NCBI RefSeq assembly: GCF_030499535.1
Contig: NZ_JASTLB010000004.1
Span: forward strand, 454,463-518,462
Direction of reading: 5' to 3'
Length of the DNA stretch: 64,000 nucleotides
From: Streptomyces sp. TG1A-8
Lineage (GTDB): Bacteria > Actinomycetota > Actinomycetes > Streptomycetales > Streptomycetaceae
The notes under the pieces were generated by a model. That model made no database searches, was not told the origin of the DNA, and saw nothing but the letters and a program-made list of their open reading frames with translations. Position numbers and translations under genes: made by a program. The stretch's first letter is position 1. Every line of letters begins with the position of its first letter. This document shows, one piece after another, positions 44,665 through 53,770 of this stretch.

Positions 44665-45404
44665 GCCGCACCAGCGTGCTGGTCCTCCGCCTGGCAGGCC
44701 CCCTGCAGTCCTGGGGGGCCTCCTCCCGTTTCACCCGCCGCACCACAGAATCGGCCCCGACCAAGAGCGGCGTCGTCGGCCTGCTCGCCGCGGCGGCCGG
44801 CATCGAGCGCAGCGACGACGTACGCCTCGCCCCCCTGGCGGCGCTCCGGTTCGGGGTCCGCATCGACCAGCCCGGCACCCGCATCCGGGACTTCCACACC
44901 GCCCACCACGGCGTCACCGGCGCGTCCATGCCGCTGTCCGAGCGGTTCTACCTCGCCGACGCCGTCTTCGTCGCCGCCGTCGAGGGCGACCACGCTCTGC
45001 TCACCAGCCTGCACGACGCCCTGCGCGCCCCGGTCTACCCGTCCTACCTCGGCCGGCGTTCGTGCCCGCCCTCCGAACCGGTCGACCTCGGCCTGTACGA
45101 GGACGCCCGCATCGAGGACGTACTGACGAGCGTGCCCTGGCAGGCCTCCGCCTGGTACCGCAGGAGCCACCAGACCCCGCAGACCCTGACCGTGCTGCGC
45201 GAGACAGCCGCCGACGAGCCCGCCGCAGCGGCGGACGTCCTGCGCGATCAGCCGGTCAGCTTCGACGCCGCCCACCGGCGGCATGCGCTGCGCACCGTCG
45301 TCACCGCCCCCGTGCCCACTCCGATCCCGTCGGTCGGCGGCCCGCGGGAGGACACGCACGATCCATTCGCTGCCCTCGACGTCCTGGAGGATGAGAGCGC
45401 CTGA
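44661..45404 (+). CDS. cas5: Cascade subunit Cas5e (CasD)
   Basis: 247-residue RAMP protein that holds the 5' handle of the crRNA. Opening VLRLAGPLQSWGASSRFTRR and TESAPTKSGVVGLLAAAAG are diagnostic; YLGRRSCPPSEPVDLGLYED follows. ATGA overlap with cas7. C-terminal tail ends DPFAALDVLEDESA. Confidence 0.96.
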   Translation: MSRTSVLVLRLAGPLQSWGASSRFTRRTTESAPTKSGVVGLLAAAAGIERSDDVRLAPLAALRFGVRIDQPGTRIRDFHTAHHGVTGASMPLSERFYLADAVFVAAVEGDHALLTSLHDALRAPVYPSYLGRRSCPPSEPVDLGLYEDARIEDVLTSVPWQASAWYRRSHQTPQTLTVLRETAADEPAAAADVLRDQPVSFDAAHRRHALRTVVTAPVPTPIPSVGGPREDTHDPFAALDVLEDESA

Positions 45405-46192
45405 TGTTCCTCACCCGCTTCCGCGTCAACACCGCGCGGCCCGGCGCCCGCCGCCTCCTGTCCTCGCCTCAGGCCATGCACGCGGCCGTCATGTCGTCGT
45501 TCCCGCACATCCTGCCCTCCGACAGCCCGGCGCCCGACGCCCCACGCGTGCTGTGGCGCCTGGACCAGCAGGCCCGCGCCGAGGTGCTGCTCTACATCGT
45601 CAGCCCCGACCGTCCCGACCTGACGCACATGGTCGAGCAGGCCGGATGGCCCGTAGTCGCCGACCCCGAGAACCCCGGCTGGCAGACCCGGCCCTACGCC
45701 CCGCTCCTTAACCGGCTGACCGCCGGCGACCACTGGGCGTTCCGCCTGACCGCGAACCCCGTGCACACCATCCGCCGCAAGGAGGGCGAACCCCGCAAGC
45801 TCACCGCCCACCTCACGCCCGTCCACCAGATGGGCTGGCTGCTCGACGACGAACGCCAAAAACGCCTCGGCTTCCGCGTCTGCGAGAAGCCGGCCGACCG
45901 GCGGCTCCTGCCCGAGGGCACCACCCACCACAAGCGCCCCCGCCCCGGCGACCGCTACGAGCTGGCCGTACAGGACACGCGGTCCCTCTCCTTCGACAAG
46001 TCCCGCGGCTCCGGCAGCCGTCAGGACAAACCGGTCACCGTCGTCACCGTCACCTTCGAAGGACGGCTGGAGGTCACCGACCCCGACGCCCTGCGCCGCG
46101 CCCTCACCCAGGGCATCGGCCGGGCCCGTGCCTACGGCTGCGGCCTGCTCACCCTGGCCCCCCTCGCCCAACCCGGCCGGCAGGCGCCGTGA
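45404..46192 (+). CDS. cas6: crRNA-processing endonuclease Cas6e (CasE)
   Basis: 262-residue Cas6e, which cuts the pre-crRNA below each repeat hairpin. MFLTRFRVNTARPGARRLLS with AMHAAVMSSFPH (catalytic His region), WRLDQQARAEVLLYIVS and the Gly-rich loop GIGRARAYGCGLLTLAP. Start overlaps the cas5 stop (TGATG). Confidence 0.95.
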   Translation: MFLTRFRVNTARPGARRLLSSPQAMHAAVMSSFPHILPSDSPAPDAPRVLWRLDQQARAEVLLYIVSPDRPDLTHMVEQAGWPVVADPENPGWQTRPYAPLLNRLTAGDHWAFRLTANPVHTIRRKEGEPRKLTAHLTPVHQMGWLLDDERQKRLGFRVCEKPADRRLLPEGTTHHKRPRPGDRYELAVQDTRSLSFDKSRGSGSRQDKPVTVVTVTFEGRLEVTDPDALRRALTQGIGRARAYGCGLLTLAPLAQPGRQAP

Positions 46193-47154
46193 GCACAGTC
46201 TCCCGGCGCCCGGCACTGACCCCCCGCCAGCTCACCCGCACCGACGAGCGCCTCTCCTTCGTCTACCTGGAGCGCTGCACGGTGCACCGTGACGCCAACG
46301 CCATCACCGCCCAGGACGCGGAGGGCACCACCCACATCCCCTCGGCGACCATCGGCACTCTTCTCCTCGGCCCCGGAACGCGCGTCACCCACCAGGCCAT
46401 GAGCGTGCTGGGCGAAACCGGTGCGGCGGTCTGCTGGGTCGGCGAACACGGCGTGCGCTACTACGCATCCGGCCGCGCCCTCAGCCGTTCCTCCGCCCTC
46501 ATGGAGGCCCAGGCGCGGCAGTGGGCCAACCCGCGCAGCCGTCTGGCCGTGGCACGCGAGATGTACCGGCTGCGCTTCCCGGACGAGGACCCCGCTCGCC
46601 TGACCCGGCACGAACTGCTGGGCCGGGAAGGAAAACGCCTCAAGGACTGCTACCGCGCCGAAGCTGCCCGCACAGGTGTCCCCTGGCGCGGCCGCCACTA
46701 CATTCCAGGCGACTTCAGCAGCGGTGACGCTGTCAATCAGGCCATCACCGCCGCTGCCCAGTGCATGTACGGCATCGCACATGCCGTCGTCACCTCCCTG
46801 GGATGCAGCCCAGCCCTGGGCTTCATCCACTCCGGCCACGAACTGTCCTTCGTCCTGGACGTCGCCGACCTCTACAAGACCGAGATCGGCATTCCGCTCG
46901 CCTTCGACGTGGCCGCACAGGACGAGGAAGACATCGGCCCCCGCACTCGTCGCGCACTGCGAGACCGCATCAACGAAACCTCCCTGCTGAACCGGTGCGT
47001 GAACGACATCAAACGCCTCCTGCTACCCGAAGCAGCCGACCCTGCGGAACTGGATGTGGATCAGGACGTGGTCACACTTCAAAGCGACGGCGGCCACCAG
47101 GTCGCCTCCGGCATCAACTACGACGGACCTGACGACGGAGACATGCTCTGGTGA
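46189..47154 (+). CDS. cas1: spacer-integration nuclease Cas1
   Basis: 321-residue type I-E Cas1. RLSFVYLERCTVHRDANAIT, GAAVCWVGEHGVRYYASGR, and the active-site region ALGFIHSGHELSFVLDVADL with its His and Asp; the metal-binding Glu lies in the preceding helical part. GTGA overlap with cas6. Works with Cas2 to add spacers at both leaders. Confidence 0.96.
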   Translation: MSTVSRRPALTPRQLTRTDERLSFVYLERCTVHRDANAITAQDAEGTTHIPSATIGTLLLGPGTRVTHQAMSVLGETGAAVCWVGEHGVRYYASGRALSRSSALMEAQARQWANPRSRLAVAREMYRLRFPDEDPARLTRHELLGREGKRLKDCYRAEAARTGVPWRGRHYIPGDFSSGDAVNQAITAAAQCMYGIAHAVVTSLGCSPALGFIHSGHELSFVLDVADLYKTEIGIPLAFDVAAQDEEDIGPRTRRALRDRINETSLLNRCVNDIKRLLLPEAADPAELDVDQDVVTLQSDGGHQVASGINYDGPDDGDMLW

Positions 47155-47513
47155 CCGTCATCATCCTCACCAACTGCCCCGCCGGACTGCGCGGCTTCCT
47201 TACCCGCTGGCTGCTGGAGATTTCTGCCGGTGTCTTCGTAGGCAAGCCCTCTGCCCGCGTCCGCGACGTGCTGTGGAAAGAAATCCAGCAGTACGCCGGC
47301 CAGGGGCGCGCCCTGCTGGCCCACACAGCCAACAACGAGCAGGGCTTCACTTTCCGCACCCACGACCACGCCTGGCATCCGACCGACCATGAAGGCCTCA
47401 CGCTCATCCACCGCCCCAACCCGGACGCACCTCGTCCCGCTGCGCCTTCCCGGAACGGACCACCAACCGGCTGGAGCAGGGCTTCCAAACGCCGACGCTT
47501 CGGGAAAGGCTGA
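47151..47513 (+). CDS. cas2: spacer-integration factor Cas2 (type I-E)
   Basis: 120-residue Cas2e: MTVIILTNCPAGLRGFLTRW, LEISAGVFVGKPSARVRDVL, NNEQGFTFRTHDHAWHPTDH. GTGA overlap with cas1. A basic tail (SRASKRRRFGKG) is longer than usual. Last gene of the operon, ending about 20-90 bp before the second leader. Confidence 0.95.
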   Translation: MTVIILTNCPAGLRGFLTRWLLEISAGVFVGKPSARVRDVLWKEIQQYAGQGRALLAHTANNEQGFTFRTHDHAWHPTDHEGLTLIHRPNPDAPRPAAPSRNGPPTGWSRASKRRRFGKG

Positions 47514-47520
47514 TGGTCGA

Positions 47521-47605
47521 CATGCGGGCTATGAGGCATTTGCCGGAATCAGTGAAAGTACTCGAAAACCGGCTCGGACGCCAGTAAAGTCCCAGGTCAG
47601 CGAGT
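47521..47605 (+). promoter_or_regulatory. leader of CRISPR array 2
   Basis: Shares with leader 1 the blocks CATTTGCCGGAA, AAAGT and CAGGTCAG-n-GAGT ending directly at the first repeat. Transcription runs rightward from here, away from the cas operon. Confidence 0.8.
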
Positions 47606-48759
47606 CTGCTCCCCGCGCCCGCGGGGATGGCCCCCCCGTGCCCCCCGTGCCCCCCGTGCCCCCCCTGCTCCCCGCGCCCGCGGGGATGGCCCCGAACAGC
47701 AGGACCGGCGGCACGGTGTGCAGCACTGCTCCCCGCGCCCGCGGGGATGGCCCCGTAGTGGGCTGACAGTCGGTCAAGGTCAGCTGCTCCCCGCGCCCGC
47801 GGGGATGGCCCCGACAAGCAGGGTCGCCGGGCCGGACGGCTCGGCTGCTCCCCGCGCCCGCGGGGATGGCCCCACCAACCGCGTCGCCTGCCTGCACGGC
47901 CGCCCCTGCTCCCCGCGCCCGCGGGGATGGCCCCAGGAACGTTGCTCGTGCCCAGAGTACGGAGTGCTGCTCCCCGCGCCCGCGGGGATGGCCCCTGCAC
48001 CGACTGCCGCGCCCCGTTCCGCGCCCCCTGCTCCCCGCGCCTGCGGGGATGGCCCCGCCGACGCCGGCATGCGCGCCGATAAAGGCGTCTGCTCCCCGCG
48101 CCCGCGGGGATGGCCCCGGTACTCGGCCTATCACCCACGTGTCCCGGTTCTGCTCCCCGCGCCCGCGGGGATGGCCCCCGCAAACTGGCCCAGCGTCTGG
48201 CACGCGAGGACTGCTCCCCGTGCCCGCGGGGATGGCCCCTCGGGCAGGCCTCCCAGACCGCCACCCGGCACCTGCTCCCCGCGCCCGCGGGGATGGCCCC
48301 GGAAGGGCGTCAGGTCCACCTCGGCCTGGACGCTGCTCCCCGCGCCCGCGGGGATGGCCCCCACGGCACACGGGTGCGGTATCGACGTCCGCCCTGCTCC
48401 CCGCGCCCGCGAGGATGGCCCCCGCACAAAACAGGCGGGCCGGAACCTCGATTCTGCTCCCCGCGGGTGGAGTCTGCCTGACCGACCGCTGCTCCCCGCG
48501 CCCGTGGGGATGATTCTCACGCCGACCGCGCCGGGTGGATCGGGGAGCGCTGCTCCCCGCACCTGCGGGGATGGTCCCATCATGGCCGTGGTCTTGCCTC
48601 GGCCGGACCTCTGCTCCCCGCGCTCGCGGGGATGATCCCTCCTCGTGACTCGCCGCCGAGGCCGCGGTGTGCTGTTCCCCGCTCGCGGGGATGGTCCCCG
48701 GCCTGCTTCGATGTTCTGGACGATAGTGCGCTGCTGCCCGCGTCTGCGGGGATGGTCCG
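47606..48759 (+). CRISPR. type I-E CRISPR array 2: about 20 repeats, decayed distal end
   Basis: Repeat CTGCTCCCCGCGCCCGCGGG to GATGGCCCC on the top strand, two bases different from array 1. Spacing is mostly 61 bp (from 47665), but the first spacer is 30 bp and the third 29 bp. The first spacer (47635-47664) is a tandem of CCCCCCGTG units. A truncated repeat with a short spacer lies at 48454-48488, and repeats beyond it (48489, 48550, 48611, 48672, 48731) are variants ending GGTCCC or worse, so the old end is at the right. Confidence 0.95.
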
Positions 48760-48788
48760 TGCACCGCCTGGGTCACCAGCAAGGCGGG

Positions 48789-48932
48789 TCACTGCTTTTC
48801 CCTGTCTGCGGGTAGAGGGTCGACGGCCTCGGCCAAGAACAGCGTTTGGGGTGCGGCGTGGGCGGAGGCGGGGGTGAGGGACAGGACGGCGAGGAGCGCG
48901 GCTGTGAGGTCGGGCAATACAGGCTTGGTCAT
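48789..48932 (-). pseudogene. 5' fragment of a secreted protein gene
   Basis: ATG at 48932 opens a signal peptide (LPDLTAALLAVLSLTPASAH A) followed by APQTLFLAEAVDPLPADREK, resembling the N-terminus of secreted HNH-type nucleases of Streptomyces. The frame stops at 48789, at the decayed end of CRISPR array 2, so the catalytic part is absent. Assignment from pattern only. Confidence 0.45.
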
Positions 48933-49145
48933 GTCCCGTTGGCAGCGGTCGGCCAAGGAGTGGGGCAGGCATTGGCCGGTCGGACCATTCGTATGAGGGC
49001 AATGGCCGTACCGGCAGGGCACGGCGCCGTACTCCTTGAAATGCGCAGCCCTCGATCGTCCGGCGCGGCGCCTTGGTCTGGTGCGGGTGATCCGGGCCGG
49101 GGACGGCCGGGCGTACTTGACCCTGGCGGTGGTGGTACGGGTGGT

Positions 49146-49528
49146 TCAGCCGCAGTCGTTACGGTTGATTTTCAGCGAGCGGGTCTGGTCGTTGAGGTTG
49201 TAGCCGCGCAGGTCGTGGATGGAGCCGCCGCTGCGGGTGACACACACCGGTCGGCGTGGTTGCGTTTTTCGTAAATGTGGGCGGTGGGGTCGGAGTTGTT
49301 GCGGATGGGGCTGCCGCGGTCACGGATCGCTGTGGGCGGGTCCTTCACGCTGCCGTCCACGGCGCGCCGCACCCAGGGCTGCCCGCCGAAGTTGATCTCG
49401 GGGTAGATGCACACGTAGCCGGACGGGCAGTCGATCGCTGCCCCTGCCGTGCTGGTCTGGGTGGAGGCGGCAGCCGGGGCGGCGAGCGGGAACAGGACGA
49501 GGACGGCGACAGCCGCGGCACGCGTCAC
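49146..49528 (-). pseudogene. secreted I36-type peptidase-inhibitor-like protein, frameshifted
   Basis: Signal peptide AAAVAVLVLFPLAAPAAAS, then CPSGYVCIYPEINFGGQPWV, the opening of the I36/beta-gamma-crystallin-like inhibitor family. Near 49238 a TGTGTGT run shifts the frame; dropping two bases gives TRSGGSIHDLRGYNLNDQTR and a natural end at 49146 with the last Cys. As read, the frame ends instead at 49172 with unrelated residues. Could be a slipped TG repeat or a sequencing error. Confidence 0.65.
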
Positions 49529-49839
49529 GTTTTTGATTGCGGCACTGCACTACACATATGGGCTGCCGGGTGCCGGCTGGGAGGGTTCGCCGGGGAAGTC
49601 AGCCGTGCGGAGGAGCAGGGCCTCTCGGGGCGGGTGAAGCGTCCCGCATGGTGGCGGGGACGTCGCTTCGGTGCCGGGCTGCGCGGGGCAGGTCACGGGC
49701 GTGCGGGCGGCCCATGGGTGCCGCTGGTGTCCCCAGGGAGGGGAAGCGATGCGGGGACGTCCTCGTTGTGCGGGGCCGGCGTGTCTGCGCTAGAATCGAT
49801 CATGAAGATGGGTGGTCCGCTCCGGCGGCTGCTGTCTGT

Positions 49840-49909
49840 GCGTTGGTCGTCTAAGGAAAGATGTCCCGCTTCCTGCGGGGAGATGCAGGTGCAAGGCCTG
49901 CCCGGCGCT
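49840..49909 (+). tRNA. tRNA-like gene, anticodon UCC (Gly), atypical T-loop
   Basis: A full cloverleaf can be drawn: acceptor GCGTTGG with CCGGCGC (two G-U pairs), D stem GTCT/AGAT with loop AAGGAA, anticodon stem TCCCG/CGGGG with loop CTTCCTG (U33 and UCC), variable AGAT, T stem GCAGG/CCTGC with loop TGCAAGG. Odd points: U at 37, G at 55 and 60, 70 bases long. TAGAAT upstream (49791-49796) could be a -10 element, and a terminator follows 9 bp later. Folded by eye. Confidence 0.5.
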
Positions 49910-49918
49910 CGATACGAC

Positions 49919-49953
49919 AAGCCCCGTTCCTGCTGCAGGGACGGGGCTTTTGT
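49919..49953 (+). terminator. intrinsic terminator after the tRNA-like gene
   Basis: AAGCCCCGTTCC pairs with GGGACGGGGCTT around TGCTGCA, followed by TTTTGTTGTT. A textbook rho-independent terminator, unusual in this G+C-rich region. The next 190 bp up to the IS256 end show no gene. Confidence 0.85.
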
Positions 49954-50233
49954 TGTTCGGCGCCTGGGCCCTGCTGTTGCGGAGGCGGTCCTGGCGCTTT
50001 TTGCGGCCGTTGGTGACCGGTGGTCAGGCCTGGTCCCCGGGTGGCCTGCGGCCTGTCCCCGCCCCGCTGGGGGCGGGACGGGGGTGGGGCGCCGCTGGGA
50101 ACGGTCCGGGGGCTGTTCCGGCGGGCTCTTCGGCTGGAGGTCGGGTCTGTCCAGCCAACGGTGTAACTCGGGTGGTGTGATTTAGAACTCCTAACGAAAT
50201 GATTTTCGAGGTGGTTGGATCATTACGGCAGCG

Positions 50234-50597
50234 ATGATCTGGGGGTGCGAAGTGGCACGGCCGAAGCCGTGGGAAGTCGACGACGAGCTGTGGGCGGTGA
50301 TCGAACCGCTGCTGCCCAAGGTCGAGCGTCGGGCCCGGCACCCAGGGCGCAAGCGGCATCCGGACCGGCTGGTGTTCCAGGGCATCCTGTTCGTCCTGCA
50401 CACCGGGATCTCCTGGGAACACCTGCCGCAGGAACTCGGCTTCGGCTCGGGCATGACCTGCTGGCGACGCCTGGCCGAGTGGACCGGGGCCGGCGTGTGG
50501 CCCCGACTGCACGAGGTCCTCCTTGCCAAGCTCCGCAGCGCGAACGCCCTGGACTTCTCCCGAGCGGCCGTCGACGGCTCCCACATCCGCGCGCTAA
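50234..50597 (+). pseudogene. IS5 transposase first frame, cut by IS701
   Basis: Starts ATGATCTGGGG (50234), VARPKPWEVDDELWAVIEPL, WEHLPQELGFGSGMTCWRRL, ending VDGSHIRA where the IS701 element enters at 50598, exactly at the frameshift site. The second frame resumes at 51996-52468. Confidence 0.9.
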
Positions 50598-51995
50598 TAC
50601 TCCAGCAGCGGTTCGTGGCCTGAGGTGCGTTTTCGGTAGTGGCAGCGGCGGGCGATGGCCTGGCGGTGTCTTCTCCAGGCGGACCAGTTCAGTGCGTGGG
50701 TGATGGGATCGCGGTCGGCTCGTGGGTGGGGCAGGAGAGTGTCCAGGAGCCGCCGGATCTCTGCCACGGTGAGCGGGACGGTGGCTGATCCGTTTCTGCA
50801 GCCCCCTTTGCCTCCCCGCCGGCCTGGGCTTGTGCTGCGAGTGCGGCCAAGACGGCGTGGGCGAGCATGGCCAGGGTGATGTGCCGATACCAGCCGACAT
50901 AGCGGCGGACTTCGTACTCGTCCAGGCCGCACTCGTTCTTCGCGGCCTGGAAGCACTCCTCGATCGCCCAGCGGGAGCCGGCGATGCGGACCAGCTCGGC
51001 GATCTCGACACCCACGGGTGCGTAGGCCAGGTAGTAGGCCACATCTTCGGGGTCGGACAGGCTGCGGCGGGCCATCACCCACCGGTGATGGGTCGGCGGA
51101 TCCGGATCGAAGATGATGTTGGCGGGCAACTTGGCCCCGGCCCAGTCGTAGATCCGCGGGCCCTTCGCCCCATCGCCGCAGGACAGCCGCTGCCAGGCAT
51201 CATCGGGTGCTTCATCGATGAGATGGTCGATGCGCCAGATGCCGGCCAGGGACTTGATCTGCTGGGACTTGGGCACCGCCACCACGTAGCCGACGCCCGT
51301 CTGCTCGAGCAGGCGGCGGAAGTGCCAGTCCTGCCCGTAGGCCTCATCCGCGGTCACCCACGACGCCGGCAGGCCGGCGGCCAGGCAGCGGCGGACGATG
51401 TCCCGGGCCAGTTCCCCCTTGGTCGCAAAGCCTCGCCCGTCGGGGATCTTGGCCGCCCGGCAGCGGTCACGGTCGGACGTCCAGGCTTTGGGCAGGTAGA
51501 GCTCCCGGTCCACCAAGGCCCGGCCTGAGCTGGTGGCGTAGGCGGCGAACACGCCGATCTGACAGTTGTCGATCTTTCCTGAGGTGCCGGTGTACTGCCG
51601 ACTGACCCCGGCTGAGGTGGTGCCCTTCTTGATGAATCCCGTGTCGTCGATGATCAGCACACCGCCCGGTCCGAGCCGTTCGGCGACGTAGGCACGGACG
51701 TCGTCACGCAGGGCGTCCGCGTCCCAGACACTGCTGTTCAGCAGCCGCTGAAAGCCGTCCGGAGTGCGGTGACCTGCCCATTCCGCAAGCTGCCAGCCGT
51801 TCTTGCGTGTCGCCCGCCCCAGCAGACCACGGACGTAGTCCCGCATCCGCCACCGCAGATCCGCCCGAGTGAACCTGCCCGCCACCCGAGCGAACACCAA
51901 CTCCAACTCGCCGGCCCAGCAAGCGGCTTCACTCATCCCCTCCATACCAGGACAACGACAACCACCAGCTCAGGACACGAACCGCTGCTGGAGTA
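50598..51995 (-). mobile_element. IS701-family element (different member), 1398 bp
   Basis: Perfect ends TACTCCAGCAGCGGTTCGTG and complement, with a perfect CTAA duplication (50594-50597 and 51996-51999), a YTAR-type target. It is clearly diverged from the 1451-bp IS701 copies. Confidence 0.93.
50689..51945 (-). CDS. IS701-family transposase
   Basis: 418-residue DDE transposase: IDDTGFIKKGTTSAGVSRQY (Asp), WVTADEAYGQDWHF (Asp), AIEECFQAAKNECGLDEYEV (Glu). Shares layout but only moderate identity with the 13018 and 30700 copies. Ends early relative to them (SPTH). ATG at 51945 or 51936. Confidence 0.92.
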   Translation of the reverse strand: MEGMSEAACWAGELELVFARVAGRFTRADLRWRMRDYVRGLLGRATRKNGWQLAEWAGHRTPDGFQRLLNSSVWDADALRDDVRAYVAERLGPGGVLIIDDTGFIKKGTTSAGVSRQYTGTSGKIDNCQIGVFAAYATSSGRALVDRELYLPKAWTSDRDRCRAAKIPDGRGFATKGELARDIVRRCLAAGLPASWVTADEAYGQDWHFRRLLEQTGVGYVVAVPKSQQIKSLAGIWRIDHLIDEAPDDAWQRLSCGDGAKGPRIYDWAGAKLPANIIFDPDPPTHHRWVMARRSLSDPEDVAYYLAYAPVGVEIAELVRIAGSRWAIEECFQAAKNECGLDEYEVRRYVGWYRHITLAMLAHAVLAALAAQAQAGGEAKGAAETDQPPSRSPWQRSGGSWTLSCPTHEPTAIPSPTH

Positions 51996-51998
51996 CTA

Positions 51999-52468
51999 AA
52001 GGGGGTCCCAAGACCGGACGAAGCCCTGTTGACCGGGGCAGAACCGGCAGCAAGCACCACCTGATCACCGACGCCACCGGCATCCCGCTCGCCGCCACGC
52101 TGACCGGCGGCAACCGCAACGACGTCACCCAGCTGATCCCTCTGCTGGAGGCGATACCGCCGGTGCGGGGCAAGCGAGGCCGGCCCCGACGCCGCCCGGA
52201 CGTGGTGCTGGGCGACCGCGGCTACGACCACGACAAGTACCGCCGGCTCGTCCGGGACCTGGGCGTGAAGCCACTGATCGCCCGACGCGGCACCGAACAC
52301 GGCTCCGGACTTGGCACCCAACGCTGGGTCGTGGAACGCGCATTCGCCCACCTGCACTGGTTCCGCCGTCTGCGGATCCGCTGGGAGATCCGCGACGACA
52401 TCCACGAAGCCTTCCTCACCCTCGGATGCGCGCTCATCTGCTGGAGGCGCCTGACGTCATTGCGATAG
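51999..52468 (+). pseudogene. IS5 transposase second frame, separated from its start
   Basis: From AKGGPKTGRSPVDRGRTGSK to ICWRRLTSLR with LGDRGYDHD and WVVERAFAHLHW. Intact in itself, but split from the first frame by the IS701 insertion. The open frame extends upstream into the IS701 end and is not meaningful there. Confidence 0.9.
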
Positions 52469-52474
52469 GAGTTC

Positions 52475-53770
52475 TTAGCGGCGGCCGACGGAGAGTCGAC
52501 CGTCGAAGGCGATGTCGAAAGCCTGCAGGGCGGGCTTCCAGCGCATGGTCCAGCGTTTGCGTCCCTGGCCGGTGGGGTCGAGGCTCATGACGGCCATGTA
52601 GACGCATTTGAGGGCTGCGGCCTCGTTCGGGAAGTGCCCACGGGCCCGGACGGCTTTCCGTATGCGAGCGTTGACCGACTCGATCGCGTTGGTGGTGCAG
52701 ACGACACGGCGGATCTCGGCGTCGAACTGGAGGAACGGTACGAACTCGGCCCAGGCGTTCTCCCAAAGCCTCACGATCGCCGGATATTTGGCGCCCCACT
52801 CCTCCTGGAACTCCAGGAACCGGTCTTCCGCCGCATCTGCGGTCGGAGCCGTGTAGACAGGCTTGAGCGCGCGGGAGATCTTGTCCCAGTCCTGGCGGCC
52901 CGCATAGCGGAAGGACGCCCGGATCAGGTGGACGACGCAGGTCTGGGTGACCGCCTAGGGCCAGACCGCCGAGATGGAGTCGGGCAGGCCCTAGAGCCCG
53001 TCGCAGACGACCATGCACACGTCCTCGACACCGCGGTTCTTGATCTCAGTCAGGACCTGGAGCCAGTACTTGGCGCCCTCGCCGCCGTCGCCGGCCCACA
53101 GGCCGAGGATGTCGCGGGTGCCGTCCACCGTGACTGCGAGTGCGACGTATATGGGCCGGTTCGCCACCTGCCCGTCGCGTACCTTCACGTGCACGCAGTC
53201 GATGAAGACCACCGGATAGACCGGGTCCAGCGGGCGGTTCTGCCACTCGGCCATCCCGTCCATGACCTTGTCGGTGATGGTCGAGATGGTCTGCTTAGAC
53301 ACGCTCGCGCCGTAGACCTCGGCCAGGTGGGCGGAGATGTCACCGTGCGTCAGACCACGCGCGGACAGCGACAGGACCATCTCGTCGACACCGGTCAGCC
53401 GCCGCTGGCGCTTCTTGACGATCTGCGGCTCGAAGCTTCCCTCGCGGTCACGCGGCACCGTGATCTGAACCGGCCCGACATCGGTCAGCGCGGTCTTGGA
53501 CCGGACCCCGTTGCGGCTGTTGCCGCTGCCGGCACCGGCCGGATCGTGCTTCTCGTAGCCGAGGTGGTCGGTGATCTCCCCTTCGAGAGCGGACTCCAGC
53601 ACGCGTTTGGTCAGCTGCTGCAGCAGCCCGCCCTCACCGGTCAGCTGCAGCCCGCTCGCGCGGGCCCGGTCGACCAACTGCCCGATCAACTGCTCGTCCA
53701 GCACGTCCGCCGACAACTCGGACGGCCGGACCTCTTCAACCGCCTCGGCAGAGACAGTCACGTCGCTCAT
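52475..53770 (-). pseudogene. IS256-family transposase with two amber codons (copy A)
   Basis: Mutator-type transposase: Asp in VVFIDCVHVKVRDG, Asp in MVVCDGL, Glu in TTNAIESVNARIRKAVRARG. TAG codons at 52991-52993 (codon 260, right after CDGL) and 52955-52957 (codon 272, after ISAVWP) split an otherwise open frame of about 431 codons. Relatives have Lys or Gln and Gln there. ATG at 53770; final TAA at 52475-52477 lies in the IS5 target duplication. Confidence 0.9.

Larger units (their letters stand above)
50185..52474 (+). mobile_element. IS5-family element (copy 2), interrupted by an IS701
   Basis: Ends GAACTCCTAACG and CGATAGGAGTTC, with TTA duplicated at 50182-50184 and 52475-52477. Removing the IS701 element and its 4-bp duplication leaves 888 bp, the exact length of the intact copy at 59424-60311. 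Inserted in the end of IS256 copy A. Confidence 0.93.

Noticed and set aside
875..47513. CRISPR-associated transposon (CAST) using the type I-E system with TnsABC-TniQ
   Set aside because: The cas operon is complete with Cas3, Cas1 and Cas2, lies over 30 kb from the tns genes with unrelated genes and several IS elements between, and neither array is next to tniQ.
47404..48782. Repetitive frames across array 2, about 300-400 codons
   Set aside because: Again CRISPR repeat translations, on both strands.
49840..49909. tRNA-like gene as an amber suppressor explaining the TAG codons
   Set aside because: The anticodon drawn from the fold is UCC, which cannot read UAG.
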